In this document: positions 1 to 11,219 of the stretch, one piece after another
Layout of the letters: each line of letters opens with the position of its first letter
Numbering within the stretch: the stretch's first letter is position 1
NCBI GenBank assembly: GCA_023052935.1
Contig: CM041298.1
Span: forward strand, 53,885,813 to 53,949,812
Source of the DNA: Piezodorus guildinii
Lineage: Eukaryota > Arthropoda > Insecta > Hemiptera > Pentatomidae
DNA: 64,000 nt
Direction of reading: 5' to 3'
The notes under the pieces: model-generated
The model's input: only the letters and a program-made list of their open reading frames with translations
Database searches by the model: none
What the model was told of the DNA's origin: nothing
Made by a program: the position numbers and the translations under genes

Positions 1-640
1 CACAGAGAAGTTTACATATTTCCTGGTTCAATACGATTATAATCTCCTAATTATTAAACTTGCTCATTAATAATATGGCCATAGATTTCATTGCCAATTA
101 AAATAATCCCCGAAGAATGGCTTTGATAGTTAGCCAAGCGCTCACTCTATGCATCTCTTTTCCCTTCTATTCTCCTCGGTGTCTTGTATAACTATCACGA
201 ATCCATAATTACGGGTCCTTCTTCCTTCGTTTATAATTTTGTCTTTATTACTCCTTCATTAACTTTTGCATATATTAAGATAAAAACCTCTATTCCAATT
301 AAGCAGGAGCAGAAGCCATGAGAATAGTTCTGATTACATCCACATGCTAAGAACGTAACCAAAGGCTTCAAGGTAACGGAAGGCAATCTTCATGGGTAAA
401 CGTCAAATCGCAAAAAAATACGTATGAACGAAATGTTAATTATAAACACTACAAAATAGTCATAACATTAAAGTTATGTGTGACTAGAATAACAATTAAG
501 TAACAACAAAAGAACTATGAAATGTGAGATTTTAATTCCTTATCATGATTTAATTTAAATCAAAGAATGGTTCAAGGTTACGCATATTTCAAGACAATTA
601 CAAATCCTTAGTAAAATAAATAAATGTAATATTAAAAAAT
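1..640. other. AT-rich stretch, nothing recognised
   Basis: No coding frame, RNA gene or repeat with a relative elsewhere in the window is visible here. Confidence 0.5.
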
Positions 641-922
641 TAGAGTTAGGGAAAGTACTATTGCATTGTTCTCTACGTCCCAAGTTTTAATCTCAGCTAA
701 GGTAGAATTAATATTATTCTGTTGTTTCAGCTGTGGAGACCCTTTGAGGGCATAGCCATTCTCTATAAAGTGGGTATCAGAAAATTGGAGAGAACCTGAC
801 GACTGAGCGTGATCAAGGCTTAAACACATCATCGCACGGTTGTTGGCCGTGAAACAGTAAGAATCTCTGTAGGTTAAGATTCTTCATAGTTTGTAGCCTT
901 ACGGAATAGAGTTAGGGAAAGT
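641..922 (+). mobile_element. old SINE3 copy with 16-bp target duplication
   Basis: The 16-bp direct repeat TAGAGTTAGGGAAAGT occurs at 641-656 and 907-922 and brackets a diverged SINE3 copy (657-906). The body from about 731 follows the 6246 copy in order: GGAGACCCT, then CTATAAAG-GGGTA, then a CTGAGCG core, then a GTTGGCC-GAAACAG block. The tRNA-derived head (about 657-730) is heavily decayed but still aligns around its box B. The body is diverged while the duplication is perfect, which is unusual for an old copy. Confidence 0.7.
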
Positions 923-1685
923 GTTCCGTTACTGAAAATATTCATTTTGAAGTTCTTGTCTTGAAATATAACGGTTTTAAATCCTCTCAGTCCAAAAATG
1001 ATCTGTGTGGTTTCAGTACTTAAGTATTTGAGGGTACCTAATGTCTTACATTCAACGACTTTAACGATTTTAATTGATAATTGAATGCTCTCACATCAAG
1101 GCTATGTTTATTTAAATGCTCTTACAATATTTTAAAATGAATAACGTTAATTACATCTTTATAAACCAGAACATACCACGTCTGCAAACGTAAGTTCATG
1201 TGTCGAAGCTTTAGAAAAAATGCCTAGGATGGTTAGGATATTTTCATTTGACGAATTCATTCATGAAGTTGACGGGCAATGATCTAGAAGAAAAACCCGA
1301 CACACCGGAACATATGGTACAGAAAGGCTTCACCTAGAACGGGCAAGGATAAGAAAACTGAGCATCTGAGTTTGCCTTCTTTTTACACGCTCTAGCCTCT
1401 TGGTGTTACCTAACTTTCAGAGAATTAATAAAACTGTGCAATACGTTGTAAATCTTTTAATATTCATTTTATCTTTGTTAGTTCAACAGGAATGAAGCGA
1501 TATCGATACAACGGACCCAGAGCCAGTTTTTGGTTAGAGGTTGGGGAGAGAAAGAGGGAATAGAATGCGGATTAACGTCATAAACAATCATAATAAACAG
1601 AATGAGTTATCGTTTTAGTTACCAATATATTCTACATTGCTAAGGTTATGCTATACAAACGATAATTTATAATAGTAACTCAAAC
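923..1685. other. unassigned AT-rich sequence
   Basis: Single-copy looking sequence between a SINE3 and a Jockey fragment. No gene or repeat is recognised. Confidence 0.4.
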
Positions 1686-2237
1686 ATATTGGTGCTCGCC
1701 GTTTTAGGCTACTTCAACACAAACGGTCAAAACTCCCTCTGAACTACAAAAGGCTCATGTACGTGACTATTATAAGAGCAATCTGGACTTACGGAGTAGA
1801 GCTTTGGGGTTCTACTAAACCATCTTCCTGCATCCAATCCTTAAGAGTCCAAAATCCTTCGTAAAATCCTCAATGCTCCTTACTTTGTCACGAATAAACT
1901 TATCTATAAAGATCTTAATGTTCCCCATGTTACTGATTTGGCCCGGACTAGGTATCAATCCTTTCATGACAAACTCCATTCTCACTCTAATCCACTAGTT
2001 TCCATCCTTTCTTCCTCTTCAATTCTTGATAATCCTCCGAGGCGCCTGAAAAGGAGATGGCTCCGGGACCTTTTAGTTTAGAATATTTTAGAGTGCTTCC
2101 AATGGGAAGCTTCTGTACATGTATATCATGTCATTGTATTATATAACTATCACATTTACTTATTTTTTTATTTTTGTAATTTTTTTTGTTAATACAGTTT
2201 TAAATGTCTATAAAAATGTTTAAAAAAAAATATTGGT
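1686..2237 (+). mobile_element. 5'-truncated Jockey LINE copy
   Basis: Translation in shifting frames gives the C-terminal end of a Jockey ORF2: a TYGVELWGSTKP-like stretch near 1790-1825, a DLNVP block near 1912, and an ending PPRRLKRRWLRDLLV just before the TAG at about 2080. Several frameshifts make it non-functional. The 3' UTR runs into an A-run at 2222-2230. ATATTGGT at 1686-1693 is repeated at 2230-2237 and is a probable 8-bp target-site duplication, so the inserted part is about 1694-2229. It is related to the copies at 6950, 26308 and 44151. Confidence 0.75.
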
Positions 2238-2910
2238 AATACTAGGTGTTAAGTAAATCTTAACACTAAAGACTAAACTAGCCGTATTTTATGGATTTTT
2301 TCCTCAGAGATCATTTGGGGATGGGAAGGAGTACATTTAAATGTTGTGAATACGACTACTGTAGTGATATATACAGATCATGCTGAGTTGATACACTGTC
2401 GTTAGAGTTTTTAATATTAGAGTGGATCGAAGGAAGTACATAGATTTCAACATTATTTAATGGTCGCTGAGAACAAGATGTGGGATAGTATCGATTTTCC
2501 GTTTTATCGATTGATAACGCTGATGAAAATCGAATTAGGAGTATAATAGCGGATAAAGAGAGACCTAACTAGAAGCGGGCAGATAATAACCGTGGCAGAA
2601 GATCCTTTGTCCTACGGCATAATGCCATTACACGGGTCGGCTCCGGCAGCGAGAGAGTCGAGGATATCATACCGTCCATGAAATCCTAGGACCACGCTCC
2701 GCTGGATCACTCTCACGCCGATATGTCTTCTTATAGAGGACACTTTGTTCTTTGGGTCTTGTCCGGGAGGAAGGTCGCCAACGTGGGTAGGAACCGAAAA
2801 AGTTACCATAGTGCTTAAGAAGTTTGGTTGTCATCCCGTGTAGAAATCTGATAATGTTGAGACGGCAAAAATACCCAAAAGAAAAAAATAAATAAATATT
2901 TTGCTATGAT
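2238..2910. other. unassigned; less AT-rich island at 2560-2810
   Basis: AT-rich flanks surround an island with higher GC content and no relative elsewhere in the window. Short open frames exist but show no protein family features. It could be conserved non-coding DNA or a decayed exon; the sequence alone does not decide. Confidence 0.3.
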
Positions 2911-3273
2911 ACGTATGGTTAGGTACGTATTTAGGTATTTAAGAAGTGGATGAAAGTACAAAGTTCGTAAGTCGAGAATATAAGAAGAAAATATATTAAA
3001 AATTCCTGGGGCATTTCCTATAGCAAACTATCAACTCCAAGTAACCTCTATATATCTACATTAATCTACAGAATCAAATTCTCAATTCATTCACAAGAAA
3101 CTAAATTCCGGCTTTCCAAACTTTATACTCTTCTCATAGAACAAACAAACAAACAAAATTATGAATGCTCTCTCCTTTCTAGCGTGTTCCACTAGTTTCT
3201 AGAATTTCCTCCTGTCAAACATCCGTCGTGCTCCGGATGCTCCCTTTCCAAATCCAAAAGCTTCTTTTACAGT
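2911..3273 (+). repeat. dispersed repeat R1, copy a
   Basis: Shares a long, patchy alignment with 3551-3883. Both start with a GTAYGWTTAGGTACGT block, contain GTAAGTCGAGAATATAA and AAACTATCAACTCC, and end with AAGCTTCTTTTACAGT. A third relative lies at 59757-60110. The + strand reading suggests the decayed 3' coding end of a LINE (a run resembling VPLVSSRISSCQTS), but that is tentative. Confidence 0.6.
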
Positions 3274-3550
3274 GCCTTCTCGCCACCCAAAATAATAATT
3301 TAATAGTTTTAGTTGGATTATATTCAGTATTTTATTATTTTTTTCACTGTATTTATATATGATATTTTAAATTGGGTGAACTTCCTTTTAGTTCAATCAT
3401 TATAAGAATTTTTAATTTTTTTTAGATTGTCACTAGAATAATTTATTTCTAATTATTATACGATATTATTTTTATTTATGAAATTATATAATTATTCATT
3501 AATTTATAATCTTGCCCTAGGTATGGATCATATATTATATCAAATCTAAT

Positions 3551-3883
3551 GGTATGTATGATTAGGTACGTATTTAGGTATTTAAGAACTGGATGAAAGT
3601 ACACTGCGTCAGTAAGTCGAGAATATAAAAAGAAAATAATGGATCTTTCGCATACCAAACTATCAACTCCCATCACCCTCTCTACATCTACAATTTCCTG
3701 ATGTTCAAACCTTCAATTTGACAAGAAACTAGATCCCGCCTTCACAAACTTTATCACCCTTCCTGTAGAACAAATAAATATTAATGCTCCTTTCCAGCCT
3801 GTTCAACTAGGTTCTAGATTTTCCTCCGCTCAAACATCCGTCATGCTCGATCTCTTTCCCCATCTAAAAGCTTCTTTTACAGT
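3551..3883 (+). repeat. dispersed repeat R1, copy b
   Basis: Second copy of the repeat at 2911-3273, same orientation and about 640 bp downstream. Downstream sequence contains CTCAGAATAAAG near 4014-4025, also seen after the relative at 59757-60110, so the family probably carries an AATAAA-type 3' end. Frames are broken in all copies. Confidence 0.6.
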
Positions 3884-5816
3884 CTTTACAATCTAATTTT
3901 ATTCTTAAGGGCTTTGTATTACGTTAAATTGTTTAATTTTTCAGTAATTTATAAATCATGGGCAGATACAGATTATATATTATATCTAATTTAATGTTAT
4001 TCTTAGAGCTTTGTCTCAGAATAAAGTTTTTTTTTCTGCATTTCTTTTCTTCTTCAAATAAATAATTTTTAAAAAATCAACTTCTTATTAAATTAATCTT
4101 TTGCAATAATATTTTCTTTGGTAAAAAGAGTAATTATTCCCTTCCTCGTTGGTGAATGTAAGAGTCATTGGCGTGAGCTCTGTTGAGACAGATGCTACCA
4201 CGGCAAGTCGACAACCGGGCACCTCATTGTGAGGCGCTAACTTTTGTCTTTTGTCTAGGCCCGAAGACTTTTGTGACGGTCCACCCCCGTGTGACATCTC
4301 ATTAATAACAATAATTAATATCCGAGTGACATGAAGCGGTAATTAGGAGGTGGCTTTGTGTAGCGCGGGTTAATCAACCGTATAGTGGCCGCCTCTTTAT
4401 ACCTTCGGGCACACTCGGCCATTGTCTATAGGTCGTCCTTAGGAGCCAATCTATACTACCTACGTAACTACTAGCAATAGATATCGAAATAAAAACATCT
4501 GAAACGCTCATCACACAACTCTCGCTTAATTCGTTACTTGAAACATTTTTTTGTTAGCAGAAATAATAAGATGTGTTTTATTTAGTAAATTTCTGTTCTA
4601 TGAAATAACCTTAAATATATTTTTTTTAATCTTTAGCCTTCCAGCAGTATGTTATAACATATATTCCCACTAGGTCCAGTCCTTCAATTTAAGAAAGGAG
4701 ATCTCTTATATAGCTCCATTTTAATCGTCTTCTAATGAACAAATTACACGTATCCATTAGTGTTCGAAGGACTTTTTTTAGGGGTCGATATAAGTACAGT
4801 ATGTTTGTTTTTTTTCTAGACGTTCACCAGATACATATAAATTTAAAAGTACGTACAGAAGTAAAAACAGTCCTGAGCCTGAATTATCTTTAGTCTTTTG
4901 CTAAAAGTCTTTATTTTGGCATGTAAACTGGTGAAAAGTATCGTTGAAACAAGAACGTTAATATGAACATAATCAAAATATAATGTCAATGGCGATAATT
5001 CATAGTTTAGAGCACGTGATTTTGATTAATAAAAGAAGATGAGACTAACTATATATCTATTAATAAAAACTAAAACAAATGTTTGTTGATACATCTGAGC
5101 GGGATGAAATGGAAATTACTTTATGAGTTTTCGAGTAGTAAATATTTTGTGCTTAAAAGAAATTCTTACTCAGGAGTTCTCGAGGCTCATCTCTACGGAC
5201 AAGTTGAAACAATTGTAATATTATTTTAATATGTATTGTTTAAACTACTATTAATACTTATCATTTTTAATCGCTTCCTTGCTAAGCGTACTACGGAGAA
5301 ACCTCACCTTGAAAATATGCTAAGACAACAGGAAGATCCGCCTGACATTCAAAACCTCAACGTCCACACAAACTCGAAGCTAAGCAACAAAGTTGCATTT
5401 CCTATGCTGATCGACTCGGCGAATCATACATGCGGATAGAATGTAGGAAGTGAAGTAGTATATTCTCATGGAGTTACGGCCTTGTAAGTCTTCGGATCAG
5501 AGGTGGGGCTATGGGAAACATTGAGCTTAACTTATCCGTGATTACATTAGTGACAGTTCGTGGCATTTAAACGGCGGCTCTATCAACAACCTTCCTCAAA
5601 TGAAGAAATGATAATTTTTTTTTTCATTTAAAATTCACTGTTATTCAACATCGCGAATATCTTGGATATCCCTCACGCAGTATTTAAACGAATGCATTTA
5701 ATCGTCTAACATGTACAAACCATAATATTGAAGATAGCAGGATTTTTATCAAAATGAAACTGATAAAATGGAGATAAAGGTAATAATTAATATTTAAATG
5801 ACTTAATTTAAGGAAA
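3884..5816. other. unassigned; less AT-rich island at 4120-4480
   Basis: The first part follows the R1 3' end. 4120-4480 is markedly less AT-rich and not similar to other parts of the window. The rest, to the SINE1 at 5830, is AT-rich with only short, unsupported open frames. Confidence 0.35.
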
Positions 5817-6119
5817 AACTAAAAAGAGCCGGGATCACCTGTAGCAGGGTGGCTAGCTTAGCAGCCTTCTATGCCAGAGGTCACAGATTCAAACCCGCTG
5901 GTGGTCCTAGGATTTTTTTAATGGGAGTAAAAAATCCATATATATGCCTCCCTTCGAGGGAAAGTAAAAAGTTGTTCCCGAGCTTGTGCGATGTCAGGTA
6001 ATCGTAATTAAACCTGGATAGGGAAAATTTAGAGCTCCCACTGTAGCATCGTCCGATTAGCCACAGTTGCATAAAGTGATGTCAAATAAAAAACAACAGG
6101 AACAACAACTAAAAAGAGC
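5817..6119 (+). mobile_element. SINE1 (tRNA-headed), full-length, with TSD
   Basis: SINE body at 5830-6106, flanked by the perfect 13-bp repeat AACTAAAAAGAGC (5817-5829 and 6107-6119). The RNA polymerase III promoter of the tRNA-derived head is visible: box A TAGCAGGGTGG at 5842-5852 and box B GATTCAAACCC at 5886-5896. The body includes the family hallmarks GGTGGTCCTAGGATTTTT, GTGCGATGTCAGGTA and CCACTGTAGCATCGTC. The 3' end is A-rich (AAATAAAAAAC). It is close to the copy at 45699. Confidence 0.9.
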
Positions 6120-6230
6120 TGTTAGAATATCATTGTATAATTCTTAAGCAAAGCCTCCAAGTTTTAAAATGCTAGTATATAATAAAGTAATTAACATTGT
6201 TTTTGTTTATATTTAATTTTATGATTTACC

Positions 6231-6563
6231 TTACTTGAAAATTATGGAGCGGTGTGTCTAGTGGATAGAGCGCTAGTCTGCTGTGCTCCGCGTCCTGGGT
6301 TCAAGTCCCGGCTGTGACAAATTATTTATTCTGTTAATTTAGTTGGGGGGCGACCCTAACGTATGGAGACCCTCCTTGGGCAGACCCAGCCTCCATAAAG
6401 AGGGTACCCAAAATAAATGGGGAAAAACCTGGCGGCTGAGCGCGATTAAGGCATAATCACCTCATTGCACTGCCGTTGGCCTTGAAACAGCACGAATCTC
6501 TACATGTCTGAGCCCAAGACCCTCCATGGGTTGTAGTGGTACAGGTTTTTACTTGAAAATTAT
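6231..6563 (+). mobile_element. SINE3 (tRNA-headed), full-length, with TSD
   Basis: Element at 6246-6548 between two copies of the 15-bp repeat TTACTTGAAAATTAT (6231-6245 and 6549-6563). The tRNA-like head has box A TGTCTAGTGG (6255-6264) and box B GGTTCAAGTCC (6298-6308). The body contains GGGGCGACCC, GGAGACCCTCC, CCTCATTGCACTG and CCATGGGTTGTAGTGGTACAGG. It ends in T residues rather than A, unlike SINE1 and SINE2. The head alone could be mistaken for a tRNA gene, but it continues into a body shared with 657 and 15966. Confidence 0.9.
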
Positions 6564-6949
6564 AACCTGAAATTCTCATGGCAGGTTAAGAGCTTTTATT
6601 TTGATTAAATAAATATATGAGTTTATGTATGAATAAAGGTTTAACCTGTCCTTGATTGATGTATTGTACTAACTCTACTGTATTTGTTTTTATTTACGTC
6701 CATCTTGGGACCACTGTTTTCTTTCGGCTCACTATTGTCTCATTCGTTTTGCCATGCTACTGTATTTGTTGTTTTGTCTATTTATTTTTTTTAATGTGGT
6801 ATATACTATTTTTGGTGTATGTCCATGTGGATCATTTATATCTTCATGTCCTAATGATATCTGAATTAGAGAAACGTTTACTGTAAGATAAAAAAAAAAA
6901 ATCAAACTGCTGATTTGAACTTAAAAATATAAAGAACTTTAGTTGTTGT
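6564..6949. other. AT-rich stretch, nothing recognised
   Basis: Contains only a T-rich short open frame (6656-6886) that encodes a hydrophobic low-complexity peptide, probably chance. Confidence 0.4.
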
Positions 6950-7568
6950 TTGATACCTTTATTGCAATTTACACCTGTATTAATAATACATCAAGTAAAT
7001 GTGACTATACAACCATACAAATACATGATAAAAAAGTAGAGATACTACCCATTCACAGCACTCCAAAAATCTTCTAAACTAGAAGATCATTGGGTCATAT
7101 TTTCAGAGGCCTCGGCGTATTATCAGGAGTTAAAGAGGAAGCAAGGATGGAATTTGTCTTGAAAGTAATGGTTTCTGGTTCGGGCCAAACCAGCAACATG
7201 TAGGATATAAAGGTCTTAATGGGTGAGTTTATTGGCGACCAAGTAAGGAGCATTGAGGATTTTATGAAGAATTCGATGGTCTAGTTGAGCCCCGCAGCTT
7301 TACTCCGTAAGCCCATATCGGCCTTATGATAGTCATGCTTATGAACCTTTTGTAGTTTAGCAGAAGTTTTGAGCGTTTGTCAAGTAAGTGATGAAAAAGC
7401 CAAAAGCGGGGAGTTTCTTGACGTTATAGACTTGTATGATCATTCCATGTTATACATCTGTCAGAGTCCTGGTGTCCTGTTCCACCGAGACAAAAGGAAT
7501 ATTATTAAAGGATAATGAAGGGCAGAAAGTATGAGGCTTACGACGAAGAGTTAAGGTTATTTAAGAAA
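6950..7568 (-). mobile_element. 5'-truncated Jockey LINE copy
   Basis: Read on the minus strand, this is the ORF2 C-terminal region and 3' UTR of the Jockey family seen at 44922-45276. The 3' end (6950-7010) shares the GCAATTTACA and ACATCAAGTAAATGTG blocks. Near 7500-7565 the minus strand still encodes an ITLTLRRK-like segment. Many indels break the frame. No clear target duplication was found. Confidence 0.7.
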
Positions 7569-8604
7569 AAAATAGGCATATATACATTTTTATAACTGGT
7601 GATTCTTTGAGCGATAATTAGTATTAATGAGGGTGGAATAAGGCACCTGTACAGGCATGCTAGGCCCGTTCAGTATGGTGATACTGTTTACTCAGCCCCT
7701 TGTCTAAATCATCCGAGTAATGGTCGTCTGGACAAATTTTAATAACTAAATAAATTAAAGAAAAGGATATTGATTTTATGTTTGTATTTTCTTGGTGATT
7801 AAAATCGCTCTTCGGACGAACTCTCTTTTTTAGATTACAACATAATTTTGATCTGTACCTATGAAGGTTTGATTTCTTATTATTTTATAAGATCTGTATT
7901 ATTAAGAAATGAATCTCCATTTAAAATATATAATATTTTAAATACCTATAATAAAAGATAACGTTAGATAACATTCCAAGTGTCCTTTATAGACATTGGA
8001 AGGGAGCAGAGAGGCAGAACGACATTCAACAAGTCTCCTAAATGTCACAGACTGGGGCAATCTCGGGTGGCCTACCTTTTTATAGGGTCGTTGCGAAGGG
8101 TCCCCCTTTCACGGTCGTTTCCCTCCTCAACCTGTCCCTAAGTCCCTATCAAATGCGCACCGATTCCCTTCCTTAAAGGCATTTCCCGACCTTCACAACT
8201 TCCAGACCCCTCGGAATTAGCCATTCACGTACCGATTACTCTGGGCGATTAAGTTTCCTTTAAGCGCTTTAAGTTTTAGCTGTATTGTCATCTTGATTGT
8301 TTTTAAATTGATATCGCTTAGAAAAATTTGAAATGAATGCTTGAAGGAAGTACTTATGAAAAATTAAAAAATGAACATTGGAAGAAAATAAAATGATGTT
8401 GGACATGAAAAACTTGATGTAATGAGTGAATCATGGACGCTCTCCGATAGGAATAGTTCTTATAAGGTCCTACAGAGCATAGTTAAGATCAGTGGTTTCC
8501 AACAAAAATTGTTCGCGGACCACTTCCAATCATTTCAATGCCAAGAACCTCCGTAAATCCTGCATATCAAATTTTTGGCAGAGCACACCGCATTATGCAT
8601 TTTT
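7569..8604. other. unassigned; less AT-rich island at 8030-8270
   Basis: AT-rich sequence with a distinct GC-richer block at 8030-8270 that has pyrimidine-rich runs (CCCCCTTTCACGG, GTTTCCCTCC). No coding signature or repeat relative was found. Confidence 0.3.
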
Positions 8605-8772
8605 ATAAAAAAAATTAAATAAAAATCCTTCGTCATGTCATCTTTCTGAGGGGACGTAAAGTCGCAGTCCCGAGGCAGTGCTATGTCAGGTAGGTTACTC
8701 GTTAACGATGACTATCCTACTAAAACTGATTTATCTGTGATTAGCTACAGAAACAAAAAAGTGATGTGAAAA
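8605..8772 (+). mobile_element. SINE1 fragment (3' two thirds)
   Basis: Decayed SINE1 lacking the tRNA-like head. Recognisable landmarks in order are a GAGGGGACGTAAA block (8648-8660), CAGTCCCGAGGC, TATGTCAGGTA, ACTCGTTAACGATG and a final AAAAAAGTGATGT. It matches the order in the copies at 5830 and 45699. Confidence 0.7.
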
Positions 8773-10620
8773 CGTATACACGACAGGTTTCTATTAATTC
8801 AAATACTCATAAAGAAATTGCATATTGTTCATTATCTTTTGCGAAGTTAAATCTTTGAGCTCATTATATCGAAAATGAAGTGTGACGGTTCAGTAGCAAT
8901 CACCTGTCTGTAGCAATAGTATAACTTAAAATGTTGAATTTGCCTGTGTCTAGCCTGTGATTCTTATATAAAACCTAGCTTTTAGAAATATTGTATGCTT
9001 AGATGACAAACAATTAGAAATATTATACTTCTTTAACTTAGTTTCTTATAAGAATAGAGTGAAAATATAAAGATTTTTTAAAACCACATCGCTATCCTTT
9101 AGATTTTTTAAAATATATATGCCTGTGTTAACAATAAAATTAAGTTATCCAACGACTAAACAATGGCGATAGAGTAACCATGGCAAAATGAGCATAAGAT
9201 TAATTTATGAATGATGAATGAGAAATTCAAACTCCTACATCTCTGTTAGTAATAGTCTAATCACGATGATTCTCCATTTGTAATGCAAAATCTTTGTTAA
9301 AATTTTGATTTATGGTCAAAAAAACATTTTATTTATTTATTTACATCATTGATCGACACTTCGAAGACCAATTACTGATGGTAAACCTTCGCAACAATTA
9401 AAATAACATCGCATATTAATAATTTAAAAAATGTTGTTTCATGATCTAACAGATAATTTTCTTATTTATTTAATAATTTGAATCATCTTAATATAAAATA
9501 CAAGAATAAAAAAGAATACAACACACTACAAATTTTACAACAATTACTAAATAATATACTAGATTAATGTTTTTCAAAATTATTTTTTATAAAAAATAGA
9601 CACAGAAAAACGTAGATTAAGCAAGTTGCCTACAGAGTCCCGAATTTGTATAACATTTATAATGGATGACCTTATAGTTTTTCCTTAAATAATCGTTATT
9701 AGACTCGAGTGGTGTGTTCGATATAATTAATTATATAAATGTGTAAATTAAAATTACTACACTCGAAGGTTATATATTTATTATTATATTTAAGTTAGAG
9801 CAATTCTCTTTTACAACACTATATTTATTATCACATTACTTGTACATGATCATTTCATTCATAATAATGATAATTTAATAATAAATAGAGTGTTTTAGAA
9901 GAGAATAGTTCTAATTTAAATATAATATTAAGTATTTCAAAATTTGAAAATTAACTGTCATGAAATAATAAATTACTGAAATAAAAAACTCTCGTGTAAT
10001 AATTAGTTAATGAATCTCCGAATTTAGGTGTAAATACAAATGCATTATTTTGGTGGCTACTGTAAGACTACTGTTGAGTTCTCCAGTAGAGCTATAAGCT
10101 GGATAAACTGGAGGTTGCCGGAGAAGGCATGGAGAGATCACAAGTTGATGTTTGACCTCACGTAGGAGCTACCTAATACCCAGGACAGCCGCAAAGCTAT
10201 GTCCACCGTCACGACATCTATAGCCTATCTTCTCTTCCACAGTTTTTTTTATCCAATCATATACCGCGGAGGAAGGCACCACAGATTGAACTATAAAATT
10301 GGACGTAAAGCCACCATTCCGCACGATTGGATTCCGTCTTTCGTCTCCTCTTCTTTAGTTTATCTCTTCATTTATAGCGGATTTATTTTATCTTCCAATT
10401 TTTAAAAATGTTTTGCTTTTCTAAATTAATAAGCTTTTTTAATTTATTGCAAGTCTATATATTTTTATTTTAGTCCCTTTATTATATAGAAATTAATAGT
10501 TGCGGAAAAAAAAAATGTAACTGTAGCATTTCTCTTATTTAGAAAAAGTCTGGATAATTAATTTATAAAAACATCAATATTTAGTTGTTCCTATTATAGT
10601 TATAACAAACTTTTAAAAAA
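8773..10620. other. unassigned AT-rich sequence with one inverted repeat
   Basis: Very AT-rich. Holds an imperfect inverted repeat (9781-9931, listed separately) and a less AT-rich patch at 10060-10390. That patch has an open frame with no family features that I recognise. Confidence 0.35.
9781..9930. repeat. imperfect inverted repeat, possible MITE remnant
   Basis: Left arm 9781-9831 and right arm 9878-9930 are largely reverse complementary (for example TTAAGTTAGAGCAATTCTC against GAGAATAGTTCTAATTTAA), with about 46 bases between them. The sequence is so AT-rich that some complementarity is expected by chance, but the mixed-base stretch in the arms supports a real hairpin. Confidence 0.4.
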
Positions 10621-11219
10621 TCTGGTGCGCGCAACACACGACTTTGACCTACCTCGGTTGAAAAAAATTATTTCTTGAACTATGAAATAATATTTAAATT
10701 ATGAATTAAAAATGTTTTAAAGAATTATATTCAGTTTCGTTGGAAACAAATATTTTAGATTAAATAACAACATAAAATTATTCTGTAAAATAATCACAAG
10801 AATTTTATGGTTGTAATAGGTAATGGAAGATGACAAATAATCTTACATTGCCTTTTACAACTTTATAAACAAGATATTATTTTTTCTAAAATTATCAGGT
10901 TTAGGGGAAAAAAAAAACCCTAAAAATATATTCCTTCCCTTTTCTTCTCTAGTTGGTTAACAAATTCGTCCAGCTATTATATTTAGCCGTTTTTTTTTTT
11001 TATCATTACTAATGAAATGATGTGATTAATTTTTTGGAATCTACGGAATTAAAAGTACTATAGAGAAACAGTATTTTAAATATTACCTAAATTAAAACCA
11101 ATTAAATTTTACATCAGTATAGTGAGTTTAAACAAAATCGTTGTAGCCGCTTAAAGAAATTTTCACGATCGCTAATTTTTCCATTACTATATATTTAATA
11201 TATATATGTAAGTGAAAGT
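10621..11219 (-). mobile_element. hairpin-ended family (HEF), copy A
   Basis: Reverse-orientation copy of the non-coding family described at 22586. It begins TCTGGTGCGCGCAACACACG, preceded by an A-run. It ends with the family motif TTCACGATCGC followed by an imperfect terminal palindrome finishing GTAAGTGAAAGT. The middle is shortened relative to copies D and E. No target duplication is evident. Confidence 0.75.

Noticed and set aside
6246..6320. tRNA gene
   Set aside because: Boxes A and B are present, but the sequence continues into a SINE3 body shared with other loci and is bounded by a target duplication, so it is a SINE head.
10199..10405. 68-residue plus-strand frame as a host exon
   Set aside because: The region is less AT-rich, but the peptide has no recognisable domain and upstream frames contain stops.
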